From Lawsonibacter faecis (GTDB lineage Bacteria; Bacillota; Clostridia; Oscillospirales; Oscillospiraceae), in assembly GCF_014287675.1 (NCBI RefSeq), contig NZ_JACOPQ010000013.1:1-64000 (forward strand): a stretch of 64,000 bases of DNA. The letters run 5' to 3'. The notes under the pieces are model-generated. The model saw only the letters and a list, made by a program, of their open reading frames with translations, did not search any database and had not been told where the DNA came from. A program made the translations under genes and the position numbers. Shown here one piece after another: positions 38,233 to 46,677 of the stretch. Position 1 is the first letter of the stretch. Each line of letters begins with the position of its first letter.

Positions 38233-39375
38233 TTACTCCAGGTACACCCGGGGGACGCGCTCGGAGATGGCGCAGAGCAGTTCGTACTGGATGGTGCCCG
38301 CACGGGCTGCGGCCTCCTCAATGGGCATGAGCGCCCCGCCCTCGTGACCGAAGACGGTGGCCACGTCCCCGGCCTTCACGCCGGGAATGTCGGTGACGTC
38401 CAGCATGCACATATCCATGCACACCCGGCCCACAACGCAGGCCCGTCTGCCGTGGACCAGCACCTCCAGGCCGTTGGAGCACAGCCGGGGCAGGCCGTCG
38501 GCATAGCCCACGGGGATTACGGCCAGCAGGCTGTCCCGTGCCAGGGCGCAGGTGCGGCCATAGCTGACGCAGGCCCCGGCGGGCATGGCCCGCACGGCGG
38601 CAATGCGGCTTTTGAGCTCCATCACGGGCCGGAGGCCGGGGCCGTCCAGCCCCGCGCAGGAGGGGGCGGGGTAGTGTCCGTAGAGGGCGAGGCCCGGGCG
38701 CACCATGTCCAGGTGGGTACAGGGATAGTTTAACACGGCGCCGCTGTTGGCGCAATGGCGGATCGCAAAGGTTACGCCCCGCTCCGCGAGCTGTTCCACC
38801 GCGGCCAGGAACCGGGTGAACTGGAGCATGGTGTACTCCTCGCTGCCGTCGGAGTCGGCGAAGTGGGTGAAAATTCCCTCATGGTCCAGGCCGGGCAGGG
38901 CGCAGGCCCGGGCCATCCGGGCAACGGAGTCCGCCATATGGGCCTCGTCGCACAGGAAGCCCAGACGGGACATGCCGGTATCGGCCTTAATGTGGATTTT
39001 CAGGGTCTTCCCCGCGGCCACCGCCGCCGCCGACAGGGCCTTCGCGGTCTCCAGGTCGGGGACGGTCTGGGTCAGGTTCAGGTCCAGCAGGTCGCCGGAG
39101 CGTTCGGCGGGCGTGTCGCCCAGAATGAGGATGGGGATTTTGACCCCGGCGGCCCGGAGCTCCGCCCCCTCGTCCACGCAGGCCACGGCCAGGTATTCCG
39201 CGCCCAGCCTCTCCAGGTGCCTCGCCACCCACACGGACCCGTTTCCGTAGGCGTTGGCCTTGACCACGCCCAAAAAGCGGCACCCCGGGGGCAGCATGGC
39301 CCGGAGGGCGCGGTAATTGTGTTCCAGATTGGAGAGGCTGATCTCTCTCCAGGTGCGGCTTTGAGCTGTCTCCAT
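38233..39375 (-). CDS. alr: Alanine racemase
   Basis: 380 residues. PLP lysine is in FLGVVKANAYGNG, the second catalytic Tyr in GACVSYGRTC, and the C-terminal VCMDMCMLDVTDIP is typical. It makes D-alanine for peptidoglycan. Complete length. Located upstream of ndoA as in many Firmicutes. Confidence 0.93.
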   Translation of the reverse strand: METAQSRTWREISLSNLEHNYRALRAMLPPGCRFLGVVKANAYGNGSVWVARHLERLGAEYLAVACVDEGAELRAAGVKIPILILGDTPAERSGDLLDLNLTQTVPDLETAKALSAAAVAAGKTLKIHIKADTGMSRLGFLCDEAHMADSVARMARACALPGLDHEGIFTHFADSDGSEEYTMLQFTRFLAAVEQLAERGVTFAIRHCANSGAVLNYPCTHLDMVRPGLALYGHYPAPSCAGLDGPGLRPVMELKSRIAAVRAMPAGACVSYGRTCALARDSLLAVIPVGYADGLPRLCSNGLEVLVHGRRACVVGRVCMDMCMLDVTDIPGVKAGDVATVFGHEGGALMPIEEAAARAGTIQYELLCAISERVPRVYLE

Positions 39376-39577
39376 TGCGTTACCCTCTTAGAAATGAAAT
39401 CAAATACAGGGTAGATTATATCATTAACCTGTTATAAAGGAAAGATTAATCTGTCGTTCATAATTTAGCAAAGATAATTGAAGGGAATGCCGTTATAATA
39501 TGGATAGTCAAAGCGAGAAACAAATGATAATCCAAATAAGAATTGATTGACACGACTATTAATAGGAGGTATAAACT

Positions 39578-39970
39578 ATGTTGGAAGAACTGGGTAAGGA
39601 CCTGTGGAACGTGGCCCTGGCCGGCATCGGCGCCGTCGCCATCGTAGGCGAGAAGGCCTATGAATTCGGCAAGGTCTGCACCGCCAAGGGCGGCGAAACC
39701 CTGGAGAAGGGCAAGGCCGTCAGCGAGGATCTCAGGCGCAAGGGCGAGCAGATCGCTCAGGAGCGCCGCGAGAAGTACCGCCAGGAGGCTCTGGAGCGCC
39801 TGACCGCCGAGGAGCGCGACGCGCTTCGCGCCAAGCTGGCTGAGCTGGACGCCAAAGAGGCCGCCGACAGGGCCGCTCAGGCCGAGGCGGAGCGCATTGC
39901 GGCGGAGATGGCGGCGGAGGAGAAGAAGGTCATCGACTTCGAGCCCAAGGACGACCACTTCGAGGAGTAA
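39578..39970 (+). CDS. Phasin-like coiled-coil protein
   Basis: 130 residues starting MLEELGKDLWNVALAGIGAV. A short hydrophobic N-terminal helix (VALAGIGAVAIVGEKAYEF) is followed by a long charged coiled coil rich in Ala, Glu and Arg and an acidic tail (EFEPKDD-like). The pattern resembles phasin/DUF4342-type proteins that coat surfaces or membranes. AATAGGAGG precedes the ATG. Function unassigned. Confidence 0.6.
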   Translation: MLEELGKDLWNVALAGIGAVAIVGEKAYEFGKVCTAKGGETLEKGKAVSEDLRRKGEQIAQERREKYRQEALERLTAEERDALRAKLAELDAKEAADRAAQAEAERIAAEMAAEEKKVIDFEPKDDHFEE

Positions 39971-40145
39971 GCCGTCCCCCCGCCGGGTAAGGTTTCAAGC
40001 GGACAGAGGCGGAGCGCCGCGGTTCCGGGAGAGTTTTTCCTCCCCCGGAGTCCCGGGCTCCGCCTCTGTCCGCGCGTTTGGGGGCCGAGGCGGAAGCCCG
40101 CCCGCTTTTCCGCCTTTATCTTTCAATTCTGACTGGAGGAATATC

Positions 40146-41114
40146 ATGCGCCGTCTGATGAGCCTGCCGCTGGTGCGAAGCGTCCTGGCGGAGTATCCGG
40201 GTGGCGAGCTGGAGCGCTCCTGCCGCGCCCACGGCTGCGACGGCCTGGAGGTGGTCTGGGGCGGCGAGGATCTGCCCACGGACATCCCACCCGCCCTCCA
40301 TGTGGGTTACCACCTTACCTTCTGGCCGGACTGGCTGGACTTCTGGCGGGGAGACGCCGCCGCCCTCGTCCGGAAGTTCGGCAGCAAGGCGGCCTGCGCC
40401 GCCTTCTACGGCGGTCCCCCCGGGCGGGATACCCTCCTGTCGGCCTACCGGGCGGACCTTGCCCGGGCGGCGGCCTGGGGGGCCAAATACGTGGTCTTCC
40501 ATGTGTCGGATGTGTCCATAGAGGAGGGATACACCTACCGCTGGGAGCACTCCCATGAGGAGGTCGCCGATACGGCGGCGGAGTGCGTCAATCTCCTGCT
40601 GGACGGACGGGACTGGCCCTTCGCCCTTCTGGTGGAAAACCAGTGGTGGCCGGGCTTCACCTTTACGGACCCCTCCCTCACCCGCCGCCTGATGGACGGC
40701 ATCCACTACGAAAACAAGGGCATCATGCTGGACACGGGGCATCTGATGAACGCAGACCCGGGAATCGGCAGCCAGGCGGAGGGCGCGGCCTTCATCCACA
40801 GGATGCTGGACGAGCACGGGGCGCTGTGCCGCTACATCCGGGGGATGCATCTGCACCAGTCTGTGAGCGGGGCCTACGTGAAGGCGCATACCGGCGCCCT
40901 GCCCCCCGATCTGCCGGAGGAGTACTTGGCCCGGTTCGGCGTAAGCTACGGCCATATTCTCCAAATTGACCGCCACCAGCCCTGGTCCTGCCCTGAAATC
41001 GCCTCGGTGGTCCGCCGGATCTCACCCGAATTTTTAGTCCACGAGCTCTCCGCGGAGAGCCGGGCGGAGCGTGAGGCGCGGCTGGACATTCAAAACCGAT
41101 GCCTTGAGCGGTAA
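40146..41114 (+). CDS. TIM-barrel protein of the xylose isomerase / AP endonuclease 2 superfamily
   Basis: 322 residues starting MRRLMSLPLVRSVLAEYPGG. Metal-site style motifs include GYHLTFWPDW, VVFHVSD, LLVENQWWPGF and MLDTGHLMNADPG. This superfamily includes sugar isomerases and endonuclease IV; the closest activity cannot be decided. ATG 40146 follows TGGAGGA. Monocistronic, with a terminator right after. Confidence 0.75.
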   Translation: MRRLMSLPLVRSVLAEYPGGELERSCRAHGCDGLEVVWGGEDLPTDIPPALHVGYHLTFWPDWLDFWRGDAAALVRKFGSKAACAAFYGGPPGRDTLLSAYRADLARAAAWGAKYVVFHVSDVSIEEGYTYRWEHSHEEVADTAAECVNLLLDGRDWPFALLVENQWWPGFTFTDPSLTRRLMDGIHYENKGIMLDTGHLMNADPGIGSQAEGAAFIHRMLDEHGALCRYIRGMHLHQSVSGAYVKAHTGALPPDLPEEYLARFGVSYGHILQIDRHQPWSCPEIASVVRRISPEFLVHELSAESRAEREARLDIQNRCLER

Positions 41115-41119
41115 TCGAA

Positions 41120-41152
41120 AAGCGGCCGCCGGTATTGAACCGGCGGCCGCTT
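41120..41152. terminator. Bidirectional terminator
   Basis: AAGCGGCCGCCGGT / ACCGGCGGCCGCTT between convergent genes; TTCTTTAC follows. Confidence 0.7.
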
Positions 41153-41154
41153 CT

Positions 41155-41763
41155 TTACACCATCTGAAAGTCGGTAAACGCGCACTGGATAACCGTGGCC
41201 CCGTCCACGGAGACCTCCCCCCGGACCAGGCCGTGGGTGGCGGTATCGAACCAGACGCTGGCCTCGGTCCCCGTGCCCGCGGCGGCGTCCGGGTCCCGGT
41301 AGCAGACCCGCAGAGTCTGCACCTCCCCCAGCGTCTCCTCGGCGCACTCGGCGATGAAGCCCTCCTTCACCCAGTCCAGCAGGGCGGGAACCGAATCCAC
41401 CGGGGAGAGCCCGTCGGGCGAGAGGGCTCCGGTCTCAATCCGCGCGCCGTCGAACTCCAGGGCGGTCTCCCCCGCCTCAATGCGCACCGTCACCCCCGCC
41501 ACATCCTCCGGAGAGGTGAGGGTGAGTACGGTCTGCGCGTCCTTCTCCCAGGTCAGGCCCATGCCATACCGGTAGACCCGCTCCCCGTAGTCGGCGGTCA
41601 CGTCCATGGAGGCCGTGCAGGCCGTCATCCCGATGTACTCCGTGCGGATCTCCAGGGCAAGCTGTTCCGCTTTACTGCCTCCCCCCTGTCCGCCCTGGCC
41701 GCAGGAGGCCAGGAGCAGACAGAGGATTATCATTTGTGCACCAATCATTCTGCGATGGCGCAC
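41155..41763 (-). CDS. Lipoprotein of LolA-like fold
   Basis: 202 residues. Signal peptide with lipobox LLASC gives a lipidated Cys near residue 21. The rest is a beta-rich domain with WEKDAQTVLTLTSPEDVAGV and VWFDTATHGLVRGEV, reminiscent of outer-membrane lipoprotein-sorting-like domains seen in Gram-positive sporulation and envelope lipoproteins. Start GTG 41763 has TTAGGGGGG upstream. Confidence 0.65.
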   Translation of the reverse strand: MRHRRMIGAQMIILCLLLASCGQGGQGGGSKAEQLALEIRTEYIGMTACTASMDVTADYGERVYRYGMGLTWEKDAQTVLTLTSPEDVAGVTVRIEAGETALEFDGARIETGALSPDGLSPVDSVPALLDWVKEGFIAECAEETLGEVQTLRVCYRDPDAAAGTGTEASVWFDTATHGLVRGEVSVDGATVIQCAFTDFQMV

Positions 41764-41775
41764 AGATTTTCCCCC

Positions 41776-42147
41776 CTAAGACGTCTGATGTCTGTATTTC
41801 CACAGGCGCACGGCCTGCATATCGGTATAGATATAGAAGCCGCCCACCGCGATGAGCACAATCCAGCCAACCCGGCTGGGCCTGACAAAAAAGAGAACGT
41901 AGAGCCGGACCGCGAAAAAGAGCGCCGTATACAAAATTCCGAAGACAGGGCGTTTCCGGAGCACAAAGAGAATGCACAGGACCAGCGGTAGCAGGGCATT
42001 CAGCAAAAGGCTCCGCGGGTTCGGCGTCAGCAGGCTCATGCCGATGAACATCGAGGCAATCATGCACATGAGAATAATGGCTCTCTCCGCCGCCTCGGGC
42101 CGTACGTCCCGCTTTGACAAGGGATACTTTTCTTCCGTATGGTACAT
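41776..42147 (-). CDS. Small integral membrane protein
   Basis: 123 residues with three or four spans (AIILMCMIASMFIGMSLL, LLPLVLCILFVL, VGWIVLIAVGGFYIY) and a charged N-terminus. No family recognised. Lies between nnr and the lipoprotein in the same direction and is probably co-transcribed. Confidence 0.6.
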   Translation of the reverse strand: MYHTEEKYPLSKRDVRPEAAERAIILMCMIASMFIGMSLLTPNPRSLLLNALLPLVLCILFVLRKRPVFGILYTALFFAVRLYVLFFVRPSRVGWIVLIAVGGFYIYTDMQAVRLWKYRHQTS

Positions 42148-42173
42148 TTCACAGTCCCCTTATCTCTGTCTCT

Positions 42174-43703
42174 CTACTGCCCGGCCAGCTTCATTACCTC
42201 CGGGAGCCTGCGGATCATGTCTGTGGGCGTCATGCCGTACTCCCCCAGCTCCGCGGCGCAGAGGTCCCCCGCCATGCCGTGGAGGTACACCGCCATGGGC
42301 GCGGCCTCCCGGGGCGTAAAGCCCTGGGCCAGCAGGGACGCCAAAATGCCCCCCAGCACGTCGCCGCTGCCCCCCTTCGCCATGCCGGGGTTGCCCGTGG
42401 TGTTCACGTAGGCGGTCCCGTCGGGGAAGGCGGTGATGGTGCGGTGGCCCTTGAGGACCAGGCAGCAGCCGTGCTCCACCGCAAACTCCCGGGCGGCGCG
42501 GAGCCGGTCCCCGTGAGAGAGGTCCCCGCCGATGCGGGCAAACTCCACGTCGTGAGGGGTGAGGATGGTGCAGCAGCCCCGCCTATCCAAAATATCTATA
42601 TGCCCGCCGAGGGCGTTTATGCCGTCGGCGTCCAGAATTACGGGCAGCTTGGTCTCCTGGAGGAGGTTGCGCACCACCGTACCCACCGTGTTGGAGCGGC
42701 CCAGGCCGGGGCCGACGAGGCACACACCGAAGCTGGGCAGGCGCTCCAGCACCGCCATTGCGGCCCCCAGCTCCAGCATCCCCTCCTTGCCCGAGGGCAG
42801 GGGGTGGACCATGGCCTCGTCCAGCTTGGCCGCCGCGATGGGCCACACCTGGCCGGGCACGCCCACCGACACCAGCCCCGCGCCGCTGCGGACGGCGGCC
42901 TGGGCCGCCATCACCGGCGCGCCGGAGAGCCCCATGCTGCCGCCCAGGATATAGACTCTGCCGAAGTCCCCCTTGTGGGCGTCCCGGGGCCTGCGGGGCA
43001 GGCGGACGTCCGGGCGCTCCACCGCCGCGACGGGGTACTCCTGCCCCTGGACCAGGTCCGCCGGGATGCCGATGTCCGCCACGGTGAGCTCCCCCGTGCA
43101 GAGGGCCCCCTTTCCGACAAAATGCCCGGCCTTTGGCAGTGTAAAGGTAACTGTCCTGACAGCCTCTACCGCCGTGCCCAGGATGCGGCCAGTGTCCGCC
43201 TCCACCCCGCTGGGGATATCGGCGGAGACCACCGGGATGGCGCAGGTATTCATCATATGTACCGCAATCTGCGCGTCCTCCCGCAGCTCGGTATTCAGCC
43301 CGATGCCGAAGAGGGCGTCGATCATCACGTCCGCGCCCAGGCACCAGGCGGCGAAGTCCGGGTCGCTGGCTGTAAAGTCCTCCAGCTTTCCGCCTTTTTT
43401 CTCCAGCCGCTCCGCCATCTCCTGGCAGTCAGGGGTCATGCGGTAGCGCCTTCCCACCAGAACGGCCCGGATCTCCCAGCCCGCCTCCAGCAGGAGCCGG
43501 GCCGCGGCCACGCCGTCGCCCCCGTTGTTGCCCGCGCCGCAGAAGCAGACGGCCCGCCCGCCGGTCTCCTTCCCGGCCGCCTCCCCGGCCGCCCTGGCCA
43601 GGGCGGCGGCGGCGCGCTCCATCAGCTCCGTGGAGGGGACGCCCCGCTCCTCGATGGTAATCCGGTCCAGCTCCCGCATCTGCTTTGCCGTTGCGATTTT
43701 CAT
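42174..43703 (-). CDS. nnr: Bifunctional NAD(P)HX epimerase / ADP-dependent dehydratase
   Basis: 509 residues. The N-terminal YjeF_N epimerase contains GRAVCFCGAGNNGGDGVAAA. The C-terminal kinase-fold dehydratase contains ILGGSMGLSGAP, DADGINAL, TPHDVEFAR and GMAKGGSGDVLGG. It repairs hydrated NADH/NADPH. The start overlaps the MATE gene stop (ATGA). Complete. Confidence 0.9.
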   Translation of the reverse strand: MKIATAKQMRELDRITIEERGVPSTELMERAAAALARAAGEAAGKETGGRAVCFCGAGNNGGDGVAAARLLLEAGWEIRAVLVGRRYRMTPDCQEMAERLEKKGGKLEDFTASDPDFAAWCLGADVMIDALFGIGLNTELREDAQIAVHMMNTCAIPVVSADIPSGVEADTGRILGTAVEAVRTVTFTLPKAGHFVGKGALCTGELTVADIGIPADLVQGQEYPVAAVERPDVRLPRRPRDAHKGDFGRVYILGGSMGLSGAPVMAAQAAVRSGAGLVSVGVPGQVWPIAAAKLDEAMVHPLPSGKEGMLELGAAMAVLERLPSFGVCLVGPGLGRSNTVGTVVRNLLQETKLPVILDADGINALGGHIDILDRRGCCTILTPHDVEFARIGGDLSHGDRLRAAREFAVEHGCCLVLKGHRTITAFPDGTAYVNTTGNPGMAKGGSGDVLGGILASLLAQGFTPREAAPMAVYLHGMAGDLCAAELGEYGMTPTDMIRRLPEVMKLAGQ

Positions 43704-45094
43704 TGCGTCTGACACTCCCTGTCCGGCGCCTCCTCCTCTGCAACTGCCCTGCAGGGGGCGAAATCCACCCTGCGGAAGAGGAGCGCGCCTAAAATCAAGA
43801 TGATGAAATTGCTGATTACCATGGCATACCACACCCCGCTTGGCCCCACGCCGGTGAAGTGGCGGAAGCACAGAATCAGGGGCAGCCGCACTGCCCAGAG
43901 GCGGCAGGTGGACATCCAAAAGGCGTAGACGGTTTTGCCCGAACCGTTGAAGACCCCCAGGTAGTTTTGAAAAAGGGACATGAGCGGCTGGGTCAGCAGC
44001 ACCCAGAACATATACTCCATGGCGGCGGCCTGCGTGGCCGCGTCGTTGCTGAGCAGCGCTACGGTCCAGCCCCGCAGCGGGAACAGCAGCAGGCTCCCCG
44101 CCACCGCGATGACAAGGCCGATGTTCCGGCTGACGATGTAGGCCTGCCGCGCCCGGCCGCCGTTGCCCGCGCCGATGTTCTGGCCCACATAGGCCGCCAG
44201 CACCGAGCCCAGGGCCAGGACGGGCATGAGCAGGATGTTGGAGACCTTGTTGCCGATGCTGAACGCCGCGGTGACCGCGTCGCCGTAGCTGAGGATCAGG
44301 GCCTGAAGCACCAGGAAGCCCAGAGAGCTGAGGGCCTGGCTGAAGGCGGCCGGGGCCGCCACACGGGTCAGGCGGGAGAATACGCTCCACCGCAGGCGGA
44401 ATTCCCGCCGGGTCAGGCTGAGGGACTGCCTGGGCGAAAAGAGAAGCAGCAGGCAGACCGGGGCGACGGCGGCGTTTCCCAGCATGGTGGCAAGGCCCGC
44501 GCCGAAGACCCCCATGCCGAAGCCCCGGACGAAGAGGCCGGTGAGCACGATGTTGAGGAGCACGGCGCTGACGGACAGAATCACCGGCGTCACCGTATCC
44601 CCCTGGGCCTGGCGCACGGCCTGGAACGCCGCGAAGATGAACGTGAAGATCAGCTCGAAGGAGCGCACCCGCAGATAGGACACGGCGCAGACAAAGACAT
44701 CCCCCTCCGCCCCCATCAGCGCCATGACCCCCGGCGCAGCGAAGTAGAGCAGCAGGTTCATCACCGCGCCGAAGAGGACCGCCACCGCCAGAAGCACACC
44801 GGCGTTCTCCCTGGCCTGGTCCTTCCGCCCCGCGCCCAGAAGCTGGCTGATCACCGCCACCCCCGCCACGCCGAAGCCCACCTGGAAGGCGGTGAAGATG
44901 TTCAGCAGGGGCCAGGAGATGGACACCCCCGCCTGCGCCGCCACGGAGCCCGGGATCTGGCCGATGAAAAAGGTGTCCACCAGCTCGTTGAAGGCCTTCA
45001 TGAAATTGGCCCCGAAGACGGGCAGCGCCAGAATCAGAAAGGCCCTATAGAGGTTCGGCTCCCGGAGCAGCAGCTCCGTGCGGTTCTGTCTCAC
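43700..45094 (-). CDS. MATE-family efflux transporter
   Basis: 464 residues with about 12 spans in two halves. Family text includes ALPVFGANFMKAFNELVDTFFIG, GVSISWPLLNIFTAFQVG and QALILSYGDAVTAAFSIGNK. MATE pumps expel cationic drugs with Na+ or H+. Upstream of nnr and translationally coupled to it, divergent from the pheST T-box. Confidence 0.85.
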   Translation of the reverse strand: MRQNRTELLLREPNLYRAFLILALPVFGANFMKAFNELVDTFFIGQIPGSVAAQAGVSISWPLLNIFTAFQVGFGVAGVAVISQLLGAGRKDQARENAGVLLAVAVLFGAVMNLLLYFAAPGVMALMGAEGDVFVCAVSYLRVRSFELIFTFIFAAFQAVRQAQGDTVTPVILSVSAVLLNIVLTGLFVRGFGMGVFGAGLATMLGNAAVAPVCLLLLFSPRQSLSLTRREFRLRWSVFSRLTRVAAPAAFSQALSSLGFLVLQALILSYGDAVTAAFSIGNKVSNILLMPVLALGSVLAAYVGQNIGAGNGGRARQAYIVSRNIGLVIAVAGSLLLFPLRGWTVALLSNDAATQAAAMEYMFWVLLTQPLMSLFQNYLGVFNGSGKTVYAFWMSTCRLWAVRLPLILCFRHFTGVGPSGVWYAMVISNFIILILGALLFRRVDFAPCRAVAEEEAPDRECQTQ

Positions 45095-45217
45095 TTCATT
45101 CAGCTCACTTTTCTTTGGTGTGATACGATGGCGCGCCGGGGAGGGCTTCGCAGCTTACAAATTCTGTGACAGGCAACGCCCATTATAGCCCTGCGGAAAC
45201 GCCGCGTCAATTTCATC

Positions 45218-45246
45218 TTGCAATTTCCACGCCAATGTGGTATAAA
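45218..45246 (+). promoter_or_regulatory. Promoter of the pheST T-box transcript
   Basis: TTGCAA (45218-45223) and TATAAA (45241-45246) with a 17-bp spacer. Confidence 0.7.
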
Positions 45247-45497
45247 CACTAAGTATAAACGCAGAGAACGGGAAAATAGCGCAGTTTCGTCACGCAGAGA
45301 ATGGCGGTCACCGGCTGAGAGCCGCCTGTGAAGAGTGCGCTTGGTTCGCCCGGGAGCGGCCGCGGGGAAAGACGCGGACGGTGACCATCCGTTACGGTGG
45401 CTTGAGTGCGCGCGCCTGCGGGGTGCGCGAATGCGGGTGGTACCGCGGAAGGCTTGCCTTTCGTCCCTTTGGTATGAGGGATGAAGGGCATTTTTTG
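45247..45497 (+). ncRNA. T-box leader of pheST with terminator
   Basis: The T-box sequence GGGTGGTACCGCG (45435-45447) is followed by a terminator stem TGCCTTTCGTCCCT / AGGGATGAAGGGCA plus T run (45455-45496). Stem I lies in the preceding ~180 nt. Uncharged tRNA-Phe should bind and switch the terminator to an antiterminator. The specifier (expected TTC) could not be placed with certainty. Confidence 0.88.
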
Positions 45498-45558
45498 TTG
45501 TCAAAACGAGGATTGGCCGTCAGCGGCCTGTTCTCCCCTGAATGAAGGAGCTGTAAGT

Positions 45559-46584
45559 ATGAAAGAAAAACTGGAGCAGATCAGGCGCGAGGCCCTGGAG
45601 GCGCTGGAGCAGACCAAGGCCGCTCAGGACCTGGAGGCCCTGCGGGTGAAGTACCTGGGCAAGAAGGGTGAGCTCACCGCCGTCCTCAAGCAGATGGGCT
45701 CCCTCTCCACCGAGGAGCGGCCCGTCATCGGCGAGCTGGCCAACAACGTCCGGGAGGCCCTCACCGACGCTCTGGCCCGCCGGCAGAAGGCCATTGAGGA
45801 GGCGGCGCTCAACGCCCGGCTGGAGAGTGAGACCCTGGACGTGACCATCCCCGGCAGGCGCCCCGAGGTGGGCCACAAGCACCCCATGTCCATCGCCCTG
45901 GACGAGCTGAAGGACATCTTCGTTGGCATGGGCTTCCAGATCGCCGAGGGGCCGGAGATTGAGCTGGCGGAGTACAACTTCACCAAGCTGAACACCGAGG
46001 AGGGCCACCCCGCCCGGGAGTGGGGCGACACCTTCTATATCAGGGAGGACTCCTCCCTGCTGCTGCGCACCCAGACCTCTCCCCTGCAGGTACGCACTAT
46101 GGAGCGTCAGCAGCCCCCCATCCGCATCATCGCCCCGGGCCGGGTCTACCGCAAGGACGAGGTGGACGCCACCCACTCCCCCATGTTCCATCAGGTGGAG
46201 GGCCTGGTGGTGGACAAGGGCATCACCATGGCCGACCTGAAAGGCACCCTCAACGCCATGGTGGAGCAGCTCTACGGCGCGGGCACCAAGACCCGCTTCC
46301 GCCCCCACCACTTCCCCTTCACCGAGCCCTCCTGCGAGGTGGACGTCCAGTGCCACGCCTGCGGCGGCGCCGGCTGCCGGGTGTGCAAGGGCGAGGGCTG
46401 GATTGAGCTTCTGGGCGCGGGCATGGTCCACCCCAAGGTGCTCCAGGGCGTGGGCATCAATACCGACGTGTACTCCGGCTTTGCCTTCGGCATGGGCCTG
46501 GAGCGCACCGCCATGCGCCGCTTCGGAATCACCGATCTGCGGCTGATCTTCGAGAACGACATGCGGTTCCTCAGCCAGTTTTGA
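45559..46584 (+). CDS. pheS: Phenylalanine-tRNA ligase alpha subunit
   Basis: 341 residues starting MKEKLEQIRREALEALEQTK. N-terminal coiled coil, motif 2 with GRVYRKDEVDATHSPMFHQ and motif 3 GFAFGMGLERTAM. CHACGGAGCRVCKGEGW is a normal variant insertion. ATG 45559 follows AAGGAGC. Regulated by the T-box. Confidence 0.95.
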   Translation: MKEKLEQIRREALEALEQTKAAQDLEALRVKYLGKKGELTAVLKQMGSLSTEERPVIGELANNVREALTDALARRQKAIEEAALNARLESETLDVTIPGRRPEVGHKHPMSIALDELKDIFVGMGFQIAEGPEIELAEYNFTKLNTEEGHPAREWGDTFYIREDSSLLLRTQTSPLQVRTMERQQPPIRIIAPGRVYRKDEVDATHSPMFHQVEGLVVDKGITMADLKGTLNAMVEQLYGAGTKTRFRPHHFPFTEPSCEVDVQCHACGGAGCRVCKGEGWIELLGAGMVHPKVLQGVGINTDVYSGFAFGMGLERTAMRRFGITDLRLIFENDMRFLSQF

Positions 46585-46677
46585 GGGAGCGGCGGGGCTT
46601 GTCCCCGTCCTGCACACCTCCGTATAACCGTAGGGCGGGGGCCATCCCCCGCCGCAGAAAAAGGGAGAATCTAAATT

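Noticed and set aside
37924..38347. Plus-strand ORFs across the 145-bp repeat
   Set aside because: They arise from a G+C-rich repeat whose length is not a multiple of three, lack ribosome sites and change frame between copies.
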